This document shows, one piece after another, positions 52,001 through 60,822 of a stretch of 64,000 bases of DNA. The notes beneath the pieces were generated by a model that searched no databases, was not told the origin of the DNA, and saw nothing but the letters and a program-made list of their open reading frames with translations. The position numbers and the translations under genes are program-made. The DNA is from Streptomyces sp. P3 (GTDB lineage: Bacteria > Actinomycetota > Actinomycetes > Streptomycetales > Streptomycetaceae): positions 1,922,001 through 1,986,000 of the forward strand of contig NZ_CP028369.1 of the NCBI RefSeq assembly GCF_003032475.1. The letters are read 5' to 3'. Within the stretch, counting starts at the first letter, position 1. Each line of letters begins with the position of its first letter.

Positions 52001-52135
52001 GACCATCGGGACCACCGGGACCACCGGGACCACCGGGACCACCGGGACCACCGGGACCACCGGGACCACCGGGACCACCGGGACCACCGGGACCACCGGG
52101 ACCACCGGGACCACCGGGACCACCGGGACCACCGG
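52001..52135. repeat. 9-bp tandem repeat (GACCACCGG) x15
   Basis: One variant copy (GACCATCGG at 52001) is followed by 14 perfect copies of GACCACCGG from 52010 to 52135. Because the unit is a multiple of three, open frames (for example repeating Val-Val-Pro) run through it, but these are artefacts. It separates convergent genes. Confidence 0.95.
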
Positions 52136-52187
52136 GACGAGTGAACCGGACAGCGGCGGAGCGCGGGGCGCCGCCGGGTGCGGTCTG

Positions 52188-52958
52188 TCAGCCGCGCTCG
52201 GCCATCGCCTCGATACCCGCGATCAGCAGGTCCAGGGCGAATGCGAAGTCGCGCTCCCACATCTCCTCCACCGTGTCCCCGCCACGCGCCGCCATGATGT
52301 CTCCGGCCTCCTTGACCACGTCGGCGGTCGGCGGGACCTGGCTGACCTCGCTCATCGCGCGGCGGAAGCAGTCGTCCGGCGTCATGCCGACGGCGGTGCA
52401 GCGGGCGAGGAAGTGGCCCTCGACGGTGCCGAAGCCGTACACGAACTGGAAGACGGCGGCGACGGCCGCCCCGAGGCCGCGCGTCGGGATCCCGGTGCGG
52501 CGGACGACGCGCTGCACGACGCGGGAGAAGGCGAGGTGCTCGGGGCCGACGTTGAGAAAAGTGCCGGCCAGCGGTGAAAGCCAGGGATGCCGGACCAGCA
52601 GGTCGCGGTAGGCCCGGGCGAGCGCGCGCAGCTGGTCGCGCCAGTCCGCGTCCTCGTCGGACGGATCGGGCAGCAGCTCCGCCAGCTCGCCGAAGGCTGC
52701 GTCCAGGGCGAGTTCGAGAAGGTCGTCCTTGGTGTCGACGTACCAGTAGACGGACATCGCCGTCACGTTCAGGTCTGCCGCCAGCCGCCGCATCGAGAAC
52801 CCGGCCAGCCCCTCGGCGTCCAGCAGCCGCACGGCGGCCTCGGTGATCCGGTCCCGGTCGAGCCCGGAGGGCTGGCCCCCGCCGCGACCGCGGCGACGCG
52901 CCCTGCCTCCCAGCCACACGCTGGTGTGTGCGGCGGGATCCTTGACGGTCTCGGCCAT
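52188..52958 (-). CDS. TetR/AcrR family transcriptional regulator
   Basis: 256 residues from the ATG at 52958 (AGGAAGGTGCCGCGCG upstream). The HTH (RDRITEAAVRLLDAEGLAGF, then SMRRLAADLNVTAMSVYWYV) is followed by a TetR_C-type ligand domain (LARAYRDLLVRHPWLSPLAG and FQFVYGFGTVEGHFLARCTA). It is the tetracycline-repressor-like subgroup with a long C-terminal domain. It is convergent with the F420-type enzyme and divergent from nothing, so the target is unclear. It may autoregulate. Confidence 0.92.
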   Translation of the reverse strand: MAETVKDPAAHTSVWLGGRARRRGRGGGQPSGLDRDRITEAAVRLLDAEGLAGFSMRRLAADLNVTAMSVYWYVDTKDDLLELALDAAFGELAELLPDPSDEDADWRDQLRALARAYRDLLVRHPWLSPLAGTFLNVGPEHLAFSRVVQRVVRRTGIPTRGLGAAVAAVFQFVYGFGTVEGHFLARCTAVGMTPDDCFRRAMSEVSQVPPTADVVKEAGDIMAARGGDTVEEMWERDFAFALDLLIAGIEAMAERG

Positions 52959-53250
52959 CGCGCGGCACCTTCCTGAACTCCCGGTCACTGACGACGATGC
53001 TAAGCGGCGGCCGGCGTTCCGCGGCGGGTCGGCCCCACCGGTCCGCGGTCACCGTCCCGGGAGACGGAGACGGAGACGGAGACGGAGACAGGGCGGGGGC
53101 ACCGAGCCACCGCCCTGTCTCCGCAAACCCGCTTCCTCGAGCCGGCCGCAAACCCGCTTCCTCGAGCCCGTCGTCCTGTCCTCAGGTCGTCCTCAGGTCG
53201 CCCTCAGGTCGTTCCCGGGTCGGCTTCGGCCTCCGTCCACGGGACTCTCG
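52959..53250. repeat. Repeat-filled gap: GGAGAC array, 23-bp direct repeat, CCTCAGGTCG units
   Basis: GAGACG units are at 53060-53090. CCGCAAACCCGCTTCCTCGA plus GCC is at 53121-53143 and again at 53146-53168. CCTCAGGTCG units are at 53180-53211. No gene is seen. Confidence 0.8.
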
Positions 53251-55497
53251 TCAGCTGCTCGCCTTCCGGGTCAGGTCGTAGAACGTGGACGAACCGACCG
53301 TCACCTTCTTGAAGTTGGCCTCGACCCAGGACGTGATCTGCGAGGACGTGCCGCTGCCGCTGCCGCCCATGCCTCCGCCCATACCGCCGCCGGAACCGCT
53401 GCTGATGAAGTAGTGGATCTCGCCGTCGGCCACGTACTGCTTGAACTGCGCCAGCGTCGGGGACGGGTCGGTGCCGTTGAAGCCGCCGATCGCCATCACC
53501 GCGTCACCCGTGGCGAGCTGGTAGCTCGCGGCGTTCTGGGCGCCGGTCGCCGCTGCGGCCCACCTGTACTTCCCCGAGTCGGTCCCCAGCAGCTTCTCGG
53601 CCTCGGCGGAGACGCTCGCGCCGTTCAGCAGGCCACCGACGCCACCGCCGCCGCCCATGCGGCCGCCGTCACCGGTCTGCCCGCCGGGCATGCCGCCCTG
53701 CTGGTTCTGGCCCTGGCCCTGGGTGCTGCCGTTGCCGTTCTGCCCGTTCTGGCCCGGCATGCCGCCACCGGGGAAGCCGGTCGTGCCGCCGCCCTGCTGG
53801 TTCTGGCCCTGGTTCCGGCCCTGGTTCTGCGTGGTGCCGTTGCCGTTCTGCGGGCTCTGGCCGCCGGGACCGCCTCCGTTCCCGCCGAAGCCGCCCCGGC
53901 CACCGCCGCCGCCCGGACCGCCGCCCATCATGCTCGCGCCGGCCGGACCGGCGGTGACGATGGAGCCGGTGTGGCCCTCCTGCAGCGTGCTGAGGGTGTA
54001 CGCCGTCGGACCGGCCAGCGCGGCCACGAGGCCGACGGAGGCCGCCGCCAGTGCGAGTCGCCGGTTGATCCGGCCCGCGAAGACCAGGCCGAGCGCGGCG
54101 GTCAGCCCGCCGAGCAGCACCGGCCACTTCAGCCAGGGCAGGTAGTCGGGGGTGCGGTTGAGCAGGACGTAGCTCCAGGCGGCCGCCGCCACGACCGAGG
54201 CCGCGAGGGTGAGCGAGGCCCAGATCTCGGACCGTTTCTCCCACAGGACGCCGGCGCCCATGCCGATCACGGCCGCCGTGTAGGGGGCGAGGGCCACCGT
54301 GTAGTACTGGTGGAAGATGCCCGCCATGTAACTGAAGACGGCCATGGTGATCAGCAGGGAGCCGCCCCAGACCAGGAACAGGCCCCGGGTCGCCGACGTC
54401 CGTCGCAGCTTCCGGGTGGCCACCAGACCGCCTGCGAGCAGGACCAGCGCGGCCGGCAGCAGCCAGGAGATCTGGCCGCCGATCTCGGAGTTGAACATCC
54501 GGTCCCAGCCGGTCTCGCCCCACTGGCCGGTGTTCCCGCCGCCACCGCCGCCGCCGACGCTGCCGGTCTCCTCGCCGTTGAGGCGGCCGAGACCGTTGTA
54601 GCCGAAGGTCAGCTCCAGGAAGGAGTTGTTCTGCGAGCCGCCGATGTACGGGCGGGAGGAGGCCGGCCACAGCTCGACGATCGCGACCCACCAGCCGCCG
54701 GACACGATCACCGCGCCCGTGGCGACGGCCAGTTGACCCAGCCGCTTCTTCACCGGCACCGGCGCGCAGACCGCGTGGACGAGCGCGAGCGGCGGCAGGA
54801 TCAGGAACGCCTGCAGGGTCTTGGCGAGGAACGCGAAGCCGATCGCGACCCCGGCCCACACCAGCCACTTCGTCCGGCCGTCCTCGACCGCGCGGGCCGT
54901 GAAGTAGCAGGCCACGGCCATCAGGAGGGCCAGCATCGCGTCCGGGTTGTTGAACCGGAACATCAGCGCGGCGACGGGGGTCAGAGCCAGTACCGCGCCG
55001 GCGATCAGACCGGCCGCGGGGCTGAACCGGCGGCGCACCGAGGCGTACACGACGGCGACCGTGCCGACGCCCATCAGCACCTCCGGCGCGAGGATCGCCC
55101 ACGAGTTCAGGCCGAAGATCCGCACCGACAGCGCCATCGGCCACAGAGAGGCAGGGGGCTTGTCGACGGTGATGGCGTTGCCCGCGTCCAGCGAGCCGAA
55201 GAACATGGCCTTCCAGCTCTGACTGCCGGCCTGGACGGCCGCCGAGTAGAAGGAGTTGGCATAGCCCGAGGCGCTCAGGTCGTAGAGGTAGAGGAGGAGC
55301 GTGGCGGCCAGCAGACCGAGGAACGCCGGGCGGGCCCAGCGCGGGTCCTCGAGGCGGCCTCGCCACAGTCTGCGGTGCAGGGGCTGCTTCGGTTCACCCG
55401 AACCGGGGGCAGGGACGACGGTTTCGCGCGCGGACGCCGGGGAGTTGTCCGGCGGCGCGCCCCAGGCGGCCGTCGGCTGGTCGAGGTGGGTGGTCAT
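53251..55497 (-). CDS. GT39-family membrane glycosyltransferase (ArnT/PMT-like)
   Basis: 748 residues from the ATG at 55497. After a cytoplasmic head, about eleven membrane segments begin with AFLGLLAATLLLYLYDLSAS. The catalytic loop NSFYSAAVQAGSQSWKAMFF, then GSLDAGNAITVDKPP has the Asp and DKPP typical of the lipid-phosphosugar-using GT39/PMT family. A Gly/Asn/Gln-rich extracellular linker (QGQNQQGGGTTGFPGGGMPG) of about 110 residues precedes a compact C-terminal domain (YQLATGDAVMAIGGFNGTDP, KKVTVGSSTFYDLTRKASS). It transfers a sugar from polyprenyl-phosphate to wall glycan or protein. Start and stop overlap with the GT2 gene (ATGA). Confidence 0.9.
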   Translation of the reverse strand: MTTHLDQPTAAWGAPPDNSPASARETVVPAPGSGEPKQPLHRRLWRGRLEDPRWARPAFLGLLAATLLLYLYDLSASGYANSFYSAAVQAGSQSWKAMFFGSLDAGNAITVDKPPASLWPMALSVRIFGLNSWAILAPEVLMGVGTVAVVYASVRRRFSPAAGLIAGAVLALTPVAALMFRFNNPDAMLALLMAVACYFTARAVEDGRTKWLVWAGVAIGFAFLAKTLQAFLILPPLALVHAVCAPVPVKKRLGQLAVATGAVIVSGGWWVAIVELWPASSRPYIGGSQNNSFLELTFGYNGLGRLNGEETGSVGGGGGGGNTGQWGETGWDRMFNSEIGGQISWLLPAALVLLAGGLVATRKLRRTSATRGLFLVWGGSLLITMAVFSYMAGIFHQYYTVALAPYTAAVIGMGAGVLWEKRSEIWASLTLAASVVAAAAWSYVLLNRTPDYLPWLKWPVLLGGLTAALGLVFAGRINRRLALAAASVGLVAALAGPTAYTLSTLQEGHTGSIVTAGPAGASMMGGGPGGGGGRGGFGGNGGGPGGQSPQNGNGTTQNQGRNQGQNQQGGGTTGFPGGGMPGQNGQNGNGSTQGQGQNQQGGMPGGQTGDGGRMGGGGGVGGLLNGASVSAEAEKLLGTDSGKYRWAAAATGAQNAASYQLATGDAVMAIGGFNGTDPSPTLAQFKQYVADGEIHYFISSGSGGGMGGGMGGSGSGTSSQITSWVEANFKKVTVGSSTFYDLTRKASS

Positions 55498-57095
55498 CGG
55501 GTGTCCCCCGGTTCGGAGTCGTGGGGGAGCACCGGCTGCATCCGCAGGGTGGCGTCCCTCCAGGTGGCGTCCGCGGCTTCGCCGGCGCGGAGGTGGGTCG
55601 TGGTACGGGCGGTACCGTGCGGACGGGCGACCGGCCGCTGCGGCGGGCCCGAGCGCTGGGGCAGCGGCCCGAAGGGACCGCCGGCCTGCGAGGACGTGAT
55701 CGTCCCGTACGTCGTGGGCGTGGTCGTCGGGTACGTCGCCGGGGCTCCGTCCGAGGTCGGATACGTCGCCACGGACGGTCCCGCGGGAGCGGCGGGGGCC
55801 CCCGCGGGGGCTGAGGCAGCGGCGGCCCCGGTCGTCGTCGCCGAGTCCTCGCCGTCGCGCCGGTCGGAGAACATCCACACGCGGAAGAGCAGGAAGCGCA
55901 GCACCGTCGCCGCGAGGTTGGCGGCGACGAGGACCGCCAGCTCGGTGGAGTGCGCGGGGTCGGAGGTCGCCGCGTTCAGCGCGACGAGCGAGCCGCTGGT
56001 CAACGCCAGGCCGATGCCGAGGACGACCAGGCCCTGCGCCTGGTGCTTGACGGCCCCGCCGCGCCCCCGCACCCCGAAGGTGAGGCGCCGGTTGGCCGCG
56101 GTGTTGGCGACCGTCGAGACCAGGAGGGCGAGCGCGTTGGCGATCTGCGAGCCGCCGAACTGGCGGAAACCGCTGTAGAGAACGAGGTAGAAGAGCGTGG
56201 ACAGACCACCGACGACGCAGAACCCGACCAGCTGACGGGCCAGGCCCCCCGGCACGTCCTGGATCTCGCGGTCGCGCGGGTCGTCGCCGAACGGACGGCG
56301 GAGCCGGTCGAGGGACAGCGAACCGGAGGCCAGGGCCTTGCCCACGCGCCACACCCCTTTCAGGTCGTCGGTCGCCGTCTTCACGATGTGCACCGTGGAG
56401 TCCGGGTCGTCGACCCAGTCGACCGGCACCTCGTGGATTCGGAGACCGGCGCGCTCGGCGAGCACCAGCATCTCGGTGTCGAAGAACCAGCCGGTGTCTT
56501 CCACCAGGGGGAGCAGGATCCGTGCGACGTCACGCCGGATCGCCTTGAACCCGCACTGCGCGTCCGAGAAGCGGGCCTGCAGCGAACCGCGCAGGATCAG
56601 GTTGTAGGCGCGGCTGATGAACTCCCGCTTCGGCCCGCGCACCACACGGGAGTCGTGGGCCAGCCGGGAGCCGATCGCCAGGTCGGAGTGACCGGAGATC
56701 AGCGGCGCCACCAGCGGCAGCAGCGCGTTGAGGTCGGTGGACAGGTCCACGTCCATGTAGGCGAGGATCGGGGCGTCCGAGGCGGACCAGACGGTCCGCA
56801 GGGCCCGGCCGCGGCCCTTCTGCTCGAGCCGGAAGTTCCGCACCTCCGGGATCCGCGCCGCCAGCCGGCGCGCCACCGAGGGGGTCGTGTCGGTCGACGC
56901 GTTGTCCGCGATCGTGATGCGGAAGGAGTAGGGGAACGTACGCGTCAGGTGCTCGTGCAGTCTCTGGACGCAGGGCTGGAGGTCCTTCTCCTCGTTGAAG
57001 ACGGGGATCACTACGTCCAGGACAGGCGTACCGGCTGTGGCGGCCGGGAGGTGCTCCCGCGCCGGCAGCGTGCCGGGAGAAGAGTCGGTTCGCAT
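55494..57095 (-). CDS. GT2 polyprenyl-phosphate sugar synthase fused to GtrA-type membrane domain
   Basis: 533 residues from the ATG at 57095. The GT2 part (VVIPVFNEEKDLQPCVQRLH, IADNASTDTTPSVARRLAAR, then YMDVDLSTDLNALLPLV with the DxD) resembles dolichol-phosphate mannose or polyprenyl-phosphate glucose synthases. A GtrA domain of four helices follows (LVGFCVVGGLSTLFYLVLYS, NALALLVSTVANTAANRRLT) and then a Pro/Thr-rich tail. It makes and flips the lipid-linked sugar used by the GT39 enzyme encoded by the coupled next gene. The two form a glycosylation module. Confidence 0.92.
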   Translation of the reverse strand: MRTDSSPGTLPAREHLPAATAGTPVLDVVIPVFNEEKDLQPCVQRLHEHLTRTFPYSFRITIADNASTDTTPSVARRLAARIPEVRNFRLEQKGRGRALRTVWSASDAPILAYMDVDLSTDLNALLPLVAPLISGHSDLAIGSRLAHDSRVVRGPKREFISRAYNLILRGSLQARFSDAQCGFKAIRRDVARILLPLVEDTGWFFDTEMLVLAERAGLRIHEVPVDWVDDPDSTVHIVKTATDDLKGVWRVGKALASGSLSLDRLRRPFGDDPRDREIQDVPGGLARQLVGFCVVGGLSTLFYLVLYSGFRQFGGSQIANALALLVSTVANTAANRRLTFGVRGRGGAVKHQAQGLVVLGIGLALTSGSLVALNAATSDPAHSTELAVLVAANLAATVLRFLLFRVWMFSDRRDGEDSATTTGAAAASAPAGAPAAPAGPSVATYPTSDGAPATYPTTTPTTYGTITSSQAGGPFGPLPQRSGPPQRPVARPHGTARTTTHLRAGEAADATWRDATLRMQPVLPHDSEPGDTR

Positions 57096-57109
57096 GACGT
57101 CGACTCTCG

Positions 57110-58735
57110 TCAGGCGCCCTGTTGCACCCATGTGGTGGCACTGTGCCCGACCTGTGAGTCCGGTTGCCAGTTCGTTTCGGGGGCGGGCCGGGGTAGGGCC
57201 GGCCCGAGCGCGGGCAGGTGCACGGTGAACACGGTCTGTCCGGGAACGCTGTCGACGGTCACGGCGCCGCCGTGCGCGGTCGCGACGGCCTGCACGATGG
57301 CGAGGCCGAGGCCGGTCGAGCCGGACGCGCGGGAGCGCGAGGAGTCGCCGCGCGCGAACCGTTCGAAGACGTGCGGCAGCAGGTCCGGCGGAACGCCCTG
57401 CCCGTCGTCCTGGACGTCCACGCACAGCCACGGCCCGCGGCGCTGCACGCGCGCGGTGACGGTGGTGCCGGGCGGGGTGTGCGTCCGGGCGTTGGCGAGC
57501 AGGTTGACGAGGACCTGCTGCAGCCGCGCCGAGTCGGCGGAGACCAGGGCGGGCTCGTCGGGGAGTTCGAGGCGCCAGACGTGCTCGGTGCCGGCGGCGC
57601 GGGCGTCGCTGACGGTGTCGATGACCAGGGGGACGAGATCGGTCTGCTCGAACCGCAGGGGGCGGCCGGCGTCGAGCCGGGCGAGCAGCAGCAGGTCCTC
57701 GACGAGGAAGGTCATCCGGCCGGCCTCGGACTCGATGCGGCCGAGCGCGTGCCTGGTGTCGGGCCCGACCTCCTCGCGTCCGCGCCGGGTGAGTTCGGCG
57801 TAGCCGCGGATGGAGGCGAGGGGCGTCCGTAGTTCGTGACTGGCGTCCGCGACGAACTGCCGGACCCGCATCTCGCTCTCCTGGCGGGCGTGCAGCGCGC
57901 CGTGGACGTGGTCCAGCATCCGGTTGAGGGCCGCGCCGACCTGCCCGACCTCGGTGTGCGGATCGGTCTGGGACTCCGCCACCCGCTCACTGAGGTTCAC
58001 CTCGCCGGTGTGCAGCGGGAGTTCGGAGACGCGGGTGGCGGTGGCGGCGACCTTGCGCAGGGGCCGGGTGGCGACGCCGACCATGACGGTGCCCGCGAGA
58101 CCGGCCGCGAGGAGACCGGCGACGGTGAGGCTGATCTCGACCATGATCAGGGTGTTGATGGTCTTGTCGACGTCGGCCGTGGGGATGGCCACGTAGTAGG
58201 CGGAGGTGTCGTTGTCGGCGTATTTGACGAGGTAGTCGCCCAGTCCGGGGATCGTCACGGTGTGCGTCTCCTCGTCCCGGGAGACGGAGCCGAGCACCGT
58301 GCTCTGGGCTTTCGTGAGCTTCTTGTGGCTCATCGAGAAGTCGTCCTGCGACTTCACGCCGCGCGCGGCCTCGGTGATGGTGCCGTTCACGACCCTGGCC
58401 GCGATGGTTCTGTCCGACTGGGGGCCCTCGACCAACTTACCGAGCTCGATCGGCTGTTTATCGGTCTGCGGCCGGCTGAGCGCGGTGGCGTTGGTCTTCG
58501 CCGGGCCGGGCGGCCCGGGGAAGCCGCCGCGGGGTGCCGCACGCGCCGCGACCTCACCCAGTCGCTCGTTGAGCTGGTCGTAGAGATGGTCCCGCAGTAC
58601 CAGAGTGGTCACCGTGCCGATCACCGCGCAGACGACGGCGATCAGGGTCACGGACACGACGACGAGCCGGGTCCGCAGGGTGCGCGGCTTTCCCGCTCGT
58701 CTCTTCTGCGGACGCGTCCGTCGTCGCCCGTTCAT
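57110..58735 (-). CDS. Sensor histidine kinase (two-component system)
   Basis: 541 residues from the ATG at 58735 (GTG at 58738 also possible), overlapping the response-regulator stop. One N-terminal membrane segment (LVVVSVTLIAVVCAVIGTVT), an extracellular sensor of about 130 residues, a second segment (TVAGLLAAGLAGTVMVG), HAMP, and HisKA with the phosphoacceptor in VADASHELRTPLASIRGYAE (about residue 300) follow in order. HATPase motifs are NLLANARTHTPPG, DDGQGVPPDL and GSTGLGLAIV. The genes downstream on the same strand are the glycosylation pair, which may be its targets. Confidence 0.94.
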   Translation of the reverse strand: MNGRRRTRPQKRRAGKPRTLRTRLVVVSVTLIAVVCAVIGTVTTLVLRDHLYDQLNERLGEVAARAAPRGGFPGPPGPAKTNATALSRPQTDKQPIELGKLVEGPQSDRTIAARVVNGTITEAARGVKSQDDFSMSHKKLTKAQSTVLGSVSRDEETHTVTIPGLGDYLVKYADNDTSAYYVAIPTADVDKTINTLIMVEISLTVAGLLAAGLAGTVMVGVATRPLRKVAATATRVSELPLHTGEVNLSERVAESQTDPHTEVGQVGAALNRMLDHVHGALHARQESEMRVRQFVADASHELRTPLASIRGYAELTRRGREEVGPDTRHALGRIESEAGRMTFLVEDLLLLARLDAGRPLRFEQTDLVPLVIDTVSDARAAGTEHVWRLELPDEPALVSADSARLQQVLVNLLANARTHTPPGTTVTARVQRRGPWLCVDVQDDGQGVPPDLLPHVFERFARGDSSRSRASGSTGLGLAIVQAVATAHGGAVTVDSVPGQTVFTVHLPALGPALPRPAPETNWQPDSQVGHSATTWVQQGA

Positions 58736-59472
58736 CACGCGGCGGGCTTGATCAGGTAACCGGCTCCACGACGGGTGTGGATCATCGGCTCACGGCCGAC
58801 GTCTATCTTGCGCCGCAGGTAGGAGATGTACAGCTCGACGACGTTGGCCTGACCGCCGAAGTCGTACGACCACACCCGGTCCAGGATCTGCGCCTTGCTG
58901 AGCACGCGCCGCGGGTTGCGCATCAGGAAGCGCAGCAGCTCGAACTCGGTGGCGGTGAGATGGATGTTGGCGCCGCCCCGGGAGACCTCGTGGCTGTCCT
59001 CGTCGAGGATCAGGTCCCCGACCACCAGCATGGAGTCCGATCGCCGGTCGGCGGCGCCGGAGCGCCGGATGAGCCCCCGCAGCCGGGCCACGACCTCCTC
59101 GAGGCTGAACGGCTTGGTGACGTAGTCGTCGCCACCGGCGGTGAGCCCGGCGATCCGGTCCTCGACTGCGTCCTTGGCCGTGAGGAACAGCACCGGAACG
59201 TCCGGCAGCTCACGCCGCAGCCGCCCCAGGACCGTCAGTCCGTCCATGTCCGGCAGCATCATGTCGAGGACGACGGCGTCGGGCCGGAACTCACGGGCGG
59301 TCTGAAGCGCGCCGGTGCCGTCACCGGCGCTCCGGATCTGCCATCCCTCATAACGCAGGGCCATGGACAGCAGCTCGGTGATCGACAGCTCGTCGTCCAC
59401 CACCAGCACGCGGACGGGGCTCCCGTCCGGCCTCAGCAGTTCGGTGCGCCCCTGGGGCGAGGTCGTGGTCAT
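58735..59472 (-). CDS. OmpR/PhoB family response regulator
   Basis: 245 residues from the ATG at 59472 (GAGAGGGTGTTCACC upstream). The in-frame start at 59541 is unlikely, as conservation begins later. Receiver motifs are VVDDE, the phosphoacceptor Asp70 in AVVLDMMLPDMDG, LFLTAKD and DDYVTKPFS. The winged-helix output domain (LTATEFELLRFLMRNPRRVL, then ILDRVWSYDFGGQANVVELY and RGAGYLI) is complete. It is coupled with the kinase gene by a TGATG overlap. The upstream region has repeated CTGAGA blocks, possibly its own operator. Confidence 0.95.
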   Translation of the reverse strand: MTTTSPQGRTELLRPDGSPVRVLVVDDELSITELLSMALRYEGWQIRSAGDGTGALQTAREFRPDAVVLDMMLPDMDGLTVLGRLRRELPDVPVLFLTAKDAVEDRIAGLTAGGDDYVTKPFSLEEVVARLRGLIRRSGAADRRSDSMLVVGDLILDEDSHEVSRGGANIHLTATEFELLRFLMRNPRRVLSKAQILDRVWSYDFGGQANVVELYISYLRRKIDVGREPMIHTRRGAGYLIKPAA

Positions 59473-59856
59473 GGTGAACACCCTCTCGGGGCCCGCTGAG
59501 AGCACTCTTTCACTCGTCTGTGATTTCCCTGAGAAACGCACAGGCGCCTCTCAGGCAACACCTGGGAAGCGCTTGCTCCGCTCTCACCCGCTCTTGCCGT
59601 GCGGGGCGGACCGCCCGTGAATGCCCTGGTGAGCGCGGCCTCGTGGCGCGACGTCGAGGGCCCCTTCCCCGACGATCCCGCGGGCCGCCGACGGGAAGCC
59701 CGGCTGTGCTCCACCTTGGCGACGCACAGGAACACGCGGGTTCGGGGCAGGGAACGGGGGCCGGACGGACGAGCTCACCCCTCCGTCGGAACAAGCCGCC
59801 CTACGGCACCGCCACTCCGTCAGAACAAGCCGTCCTGGCGATGCTCCGCCACTTCG
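59473..59856. promoter_or_regulatory. Regulator promoter region and 37-bp tandem repeat
   Basis: Near 59490-59560 CTGAGAG, CCTGAGAAAC and CCTCTCAGG occur within 60 bases of the response-regulator start, a plausible autoregulatory site. From 59784 to 59892 a roughly 37-bp unit (GTCAGAACAAGCCGTCCTGG and on) occurs once degenerate and twice perfectly. The last copy covers the end of the DUF2797 gene. No gene in between. Confidence 0.5.
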
Positions 59857-59892
59857 TCAGAACAAGCCGTCCTGGCGATGCTCCGCCACTTT
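59784..59892 (-). repeat. 37-bp tandem repeat x3 at 3' end of the DUF2797 gene
   Basis: Perfect copies are at 59819-59855 and 59856-59892, and a diverged one covers about 59784-59818. Each contains the reading VAEHRQDGLF-stop when read on the minus strand, so the gene end has been duplicated twice. Confidence 0.85.
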
Positions 59893-60822
59893 GAACTGCC
59901 GCACCGGGAAGCTCACTTCGCCGTCTCCCGCAGGAACCAGCCGCCACCCCCGCAGCAACCGTGTGTCGAGCACGATCACCCCGCCCCGGCCGACCGGACG
60001 CGGGCCGACGGCCGAAGACGGAGCGGCAGCCGAAGGCGGAGCGGCGATCGAAGAGAGTGCGGCGATCGAGGGCGGGCCGACGGCCAGATGCAGGTCGGGG
60101 CCCGCGGCCGCCACCAGCTCGCCGCTCACGGAGCCGCCGGGCACGAGCTCGCTCACCTCGCCGTGCGCGGCCGGAGCCCCGGCGAGCCCGAAGGCCCTTA
60201 CATGATCGACCGGTTGGAACGGCGTGCGCTCCAACGACTCCGGCCAGTCGCCCAGTCGGACGGCCCGGCCGTACACCTCGCGCAGCTCACCCGCCCGTTC
60301 CTCCTCCCCCGTCGGCAGCGTGGACCGCACCGCCCGCTTGACGGCGTACGGGACCCGGTCGGGCACGCGCACCGCGGCCCGCAGCAGTTCCTCGGTGCGC
60401 CGGGCGGCCATCAACGGCCCGACGCCCAGCCAACTGAAGCAGACCGCGCCCTGTTCCAGCAGCCGCACCGGCCCCCGCTCCGCCGCCGTGATCCCCACCT
60501 TGACGAGCCCGGGCCCGAACCATGCGAGGTACACCCGGTAGGGGCGCGGGTCGTCGGCGATCCCGTCCGCCGCGACGGAGTGCGCCCGGTCCAGCCGCGC
60601 GCACTCCTCGCACCGGGCCCCCGTGCTCCTCCCCGGCACGGCCGCCCGCATCGGACACGGATGCCCCCGAGCCCCGACACACTGCCGCACACCGCCCGCC
60701 ACCACGCCGAACGAGACCCGCTTGCCCCAGGTCAGCGGGCTGGGACGGGCCCCGTCCCAGATCAGCGCGGGGCCCTCCGCCGGCGACCACCGCAGCCCCG
60801 CGCACCTCCATGCCTGTGCCAT
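59857..60822 (-). CDS. DUF2797 domain-containing protein
   Basis: 321 residues from the ATG at 60822. The cysteine-rich block (RQCVGARGHPCPMR and ARCEECARLD) likely binds zinc. The core VYLAWFGPGLVKVGITAAER, then LEQGAVCFSWLGVGPLMAAR and TEELLRAAVRVPDRVP resembles the GIY-YIG-related DUF2797 family (the block KVGITA is like the second strand of GIY-YIG). Nucleic-acid processing is possible but unproven. The C-terminal third has an Ala/Ser/Pro-rich repeat (SIAALSSIAAPPSAAAPSSA). The very C-terminus is the unit duplicated in the flanking tandem repeat. Confidence 0.8.
   Translation of the reverse strand: MAQAWRCAGLRWSPAEGPALIWDGARPSPLTWGKRVSFGVVAGGVRQCVGARGHPCPMRAAVPGRSTGARCEECARLDRAHSVAADGIADDPRPYRVYLAWFGPGLVKVGITAAERGPVRLLEQGAVCFSWLGVGPLMAARRTEELLRAAVRVPDRVPYAVKRAVRSTLPTGEEERAGELREVYGRAVRLGDWPESLERTPFQPVDHVRAFGLAGAPAAHGEVSELVPGGSVSGELVAAAGPDLHLAVGPPSIAALSSIAAPPSAAAPSSAVGPRPVGRGGVIVLDTRLLRGWRLVPAGDGEVSFPVRQFKVAEHRQDGLF

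Noticed and set aside
50813..52132. Minus-strand frame beginning with a repeating Val-Val-Pro string
   Set aside because: The 9-bp tandem array is open in several frames because its period is a multiple of three. The rest is antisense of the F420-type enzyme.
52001..52135. CRISPR-like array
   Set aside because: The unit is 9 bp with no spacers and no cas genes nearby, so it is a simple tandem repeat.
52843..56178. Long plus-strand open frame of about 1111 codons
   Set aside because: Antisense shadow of the GT39 and GT2-GtrA genes, with no recognisable motif and biased composition.
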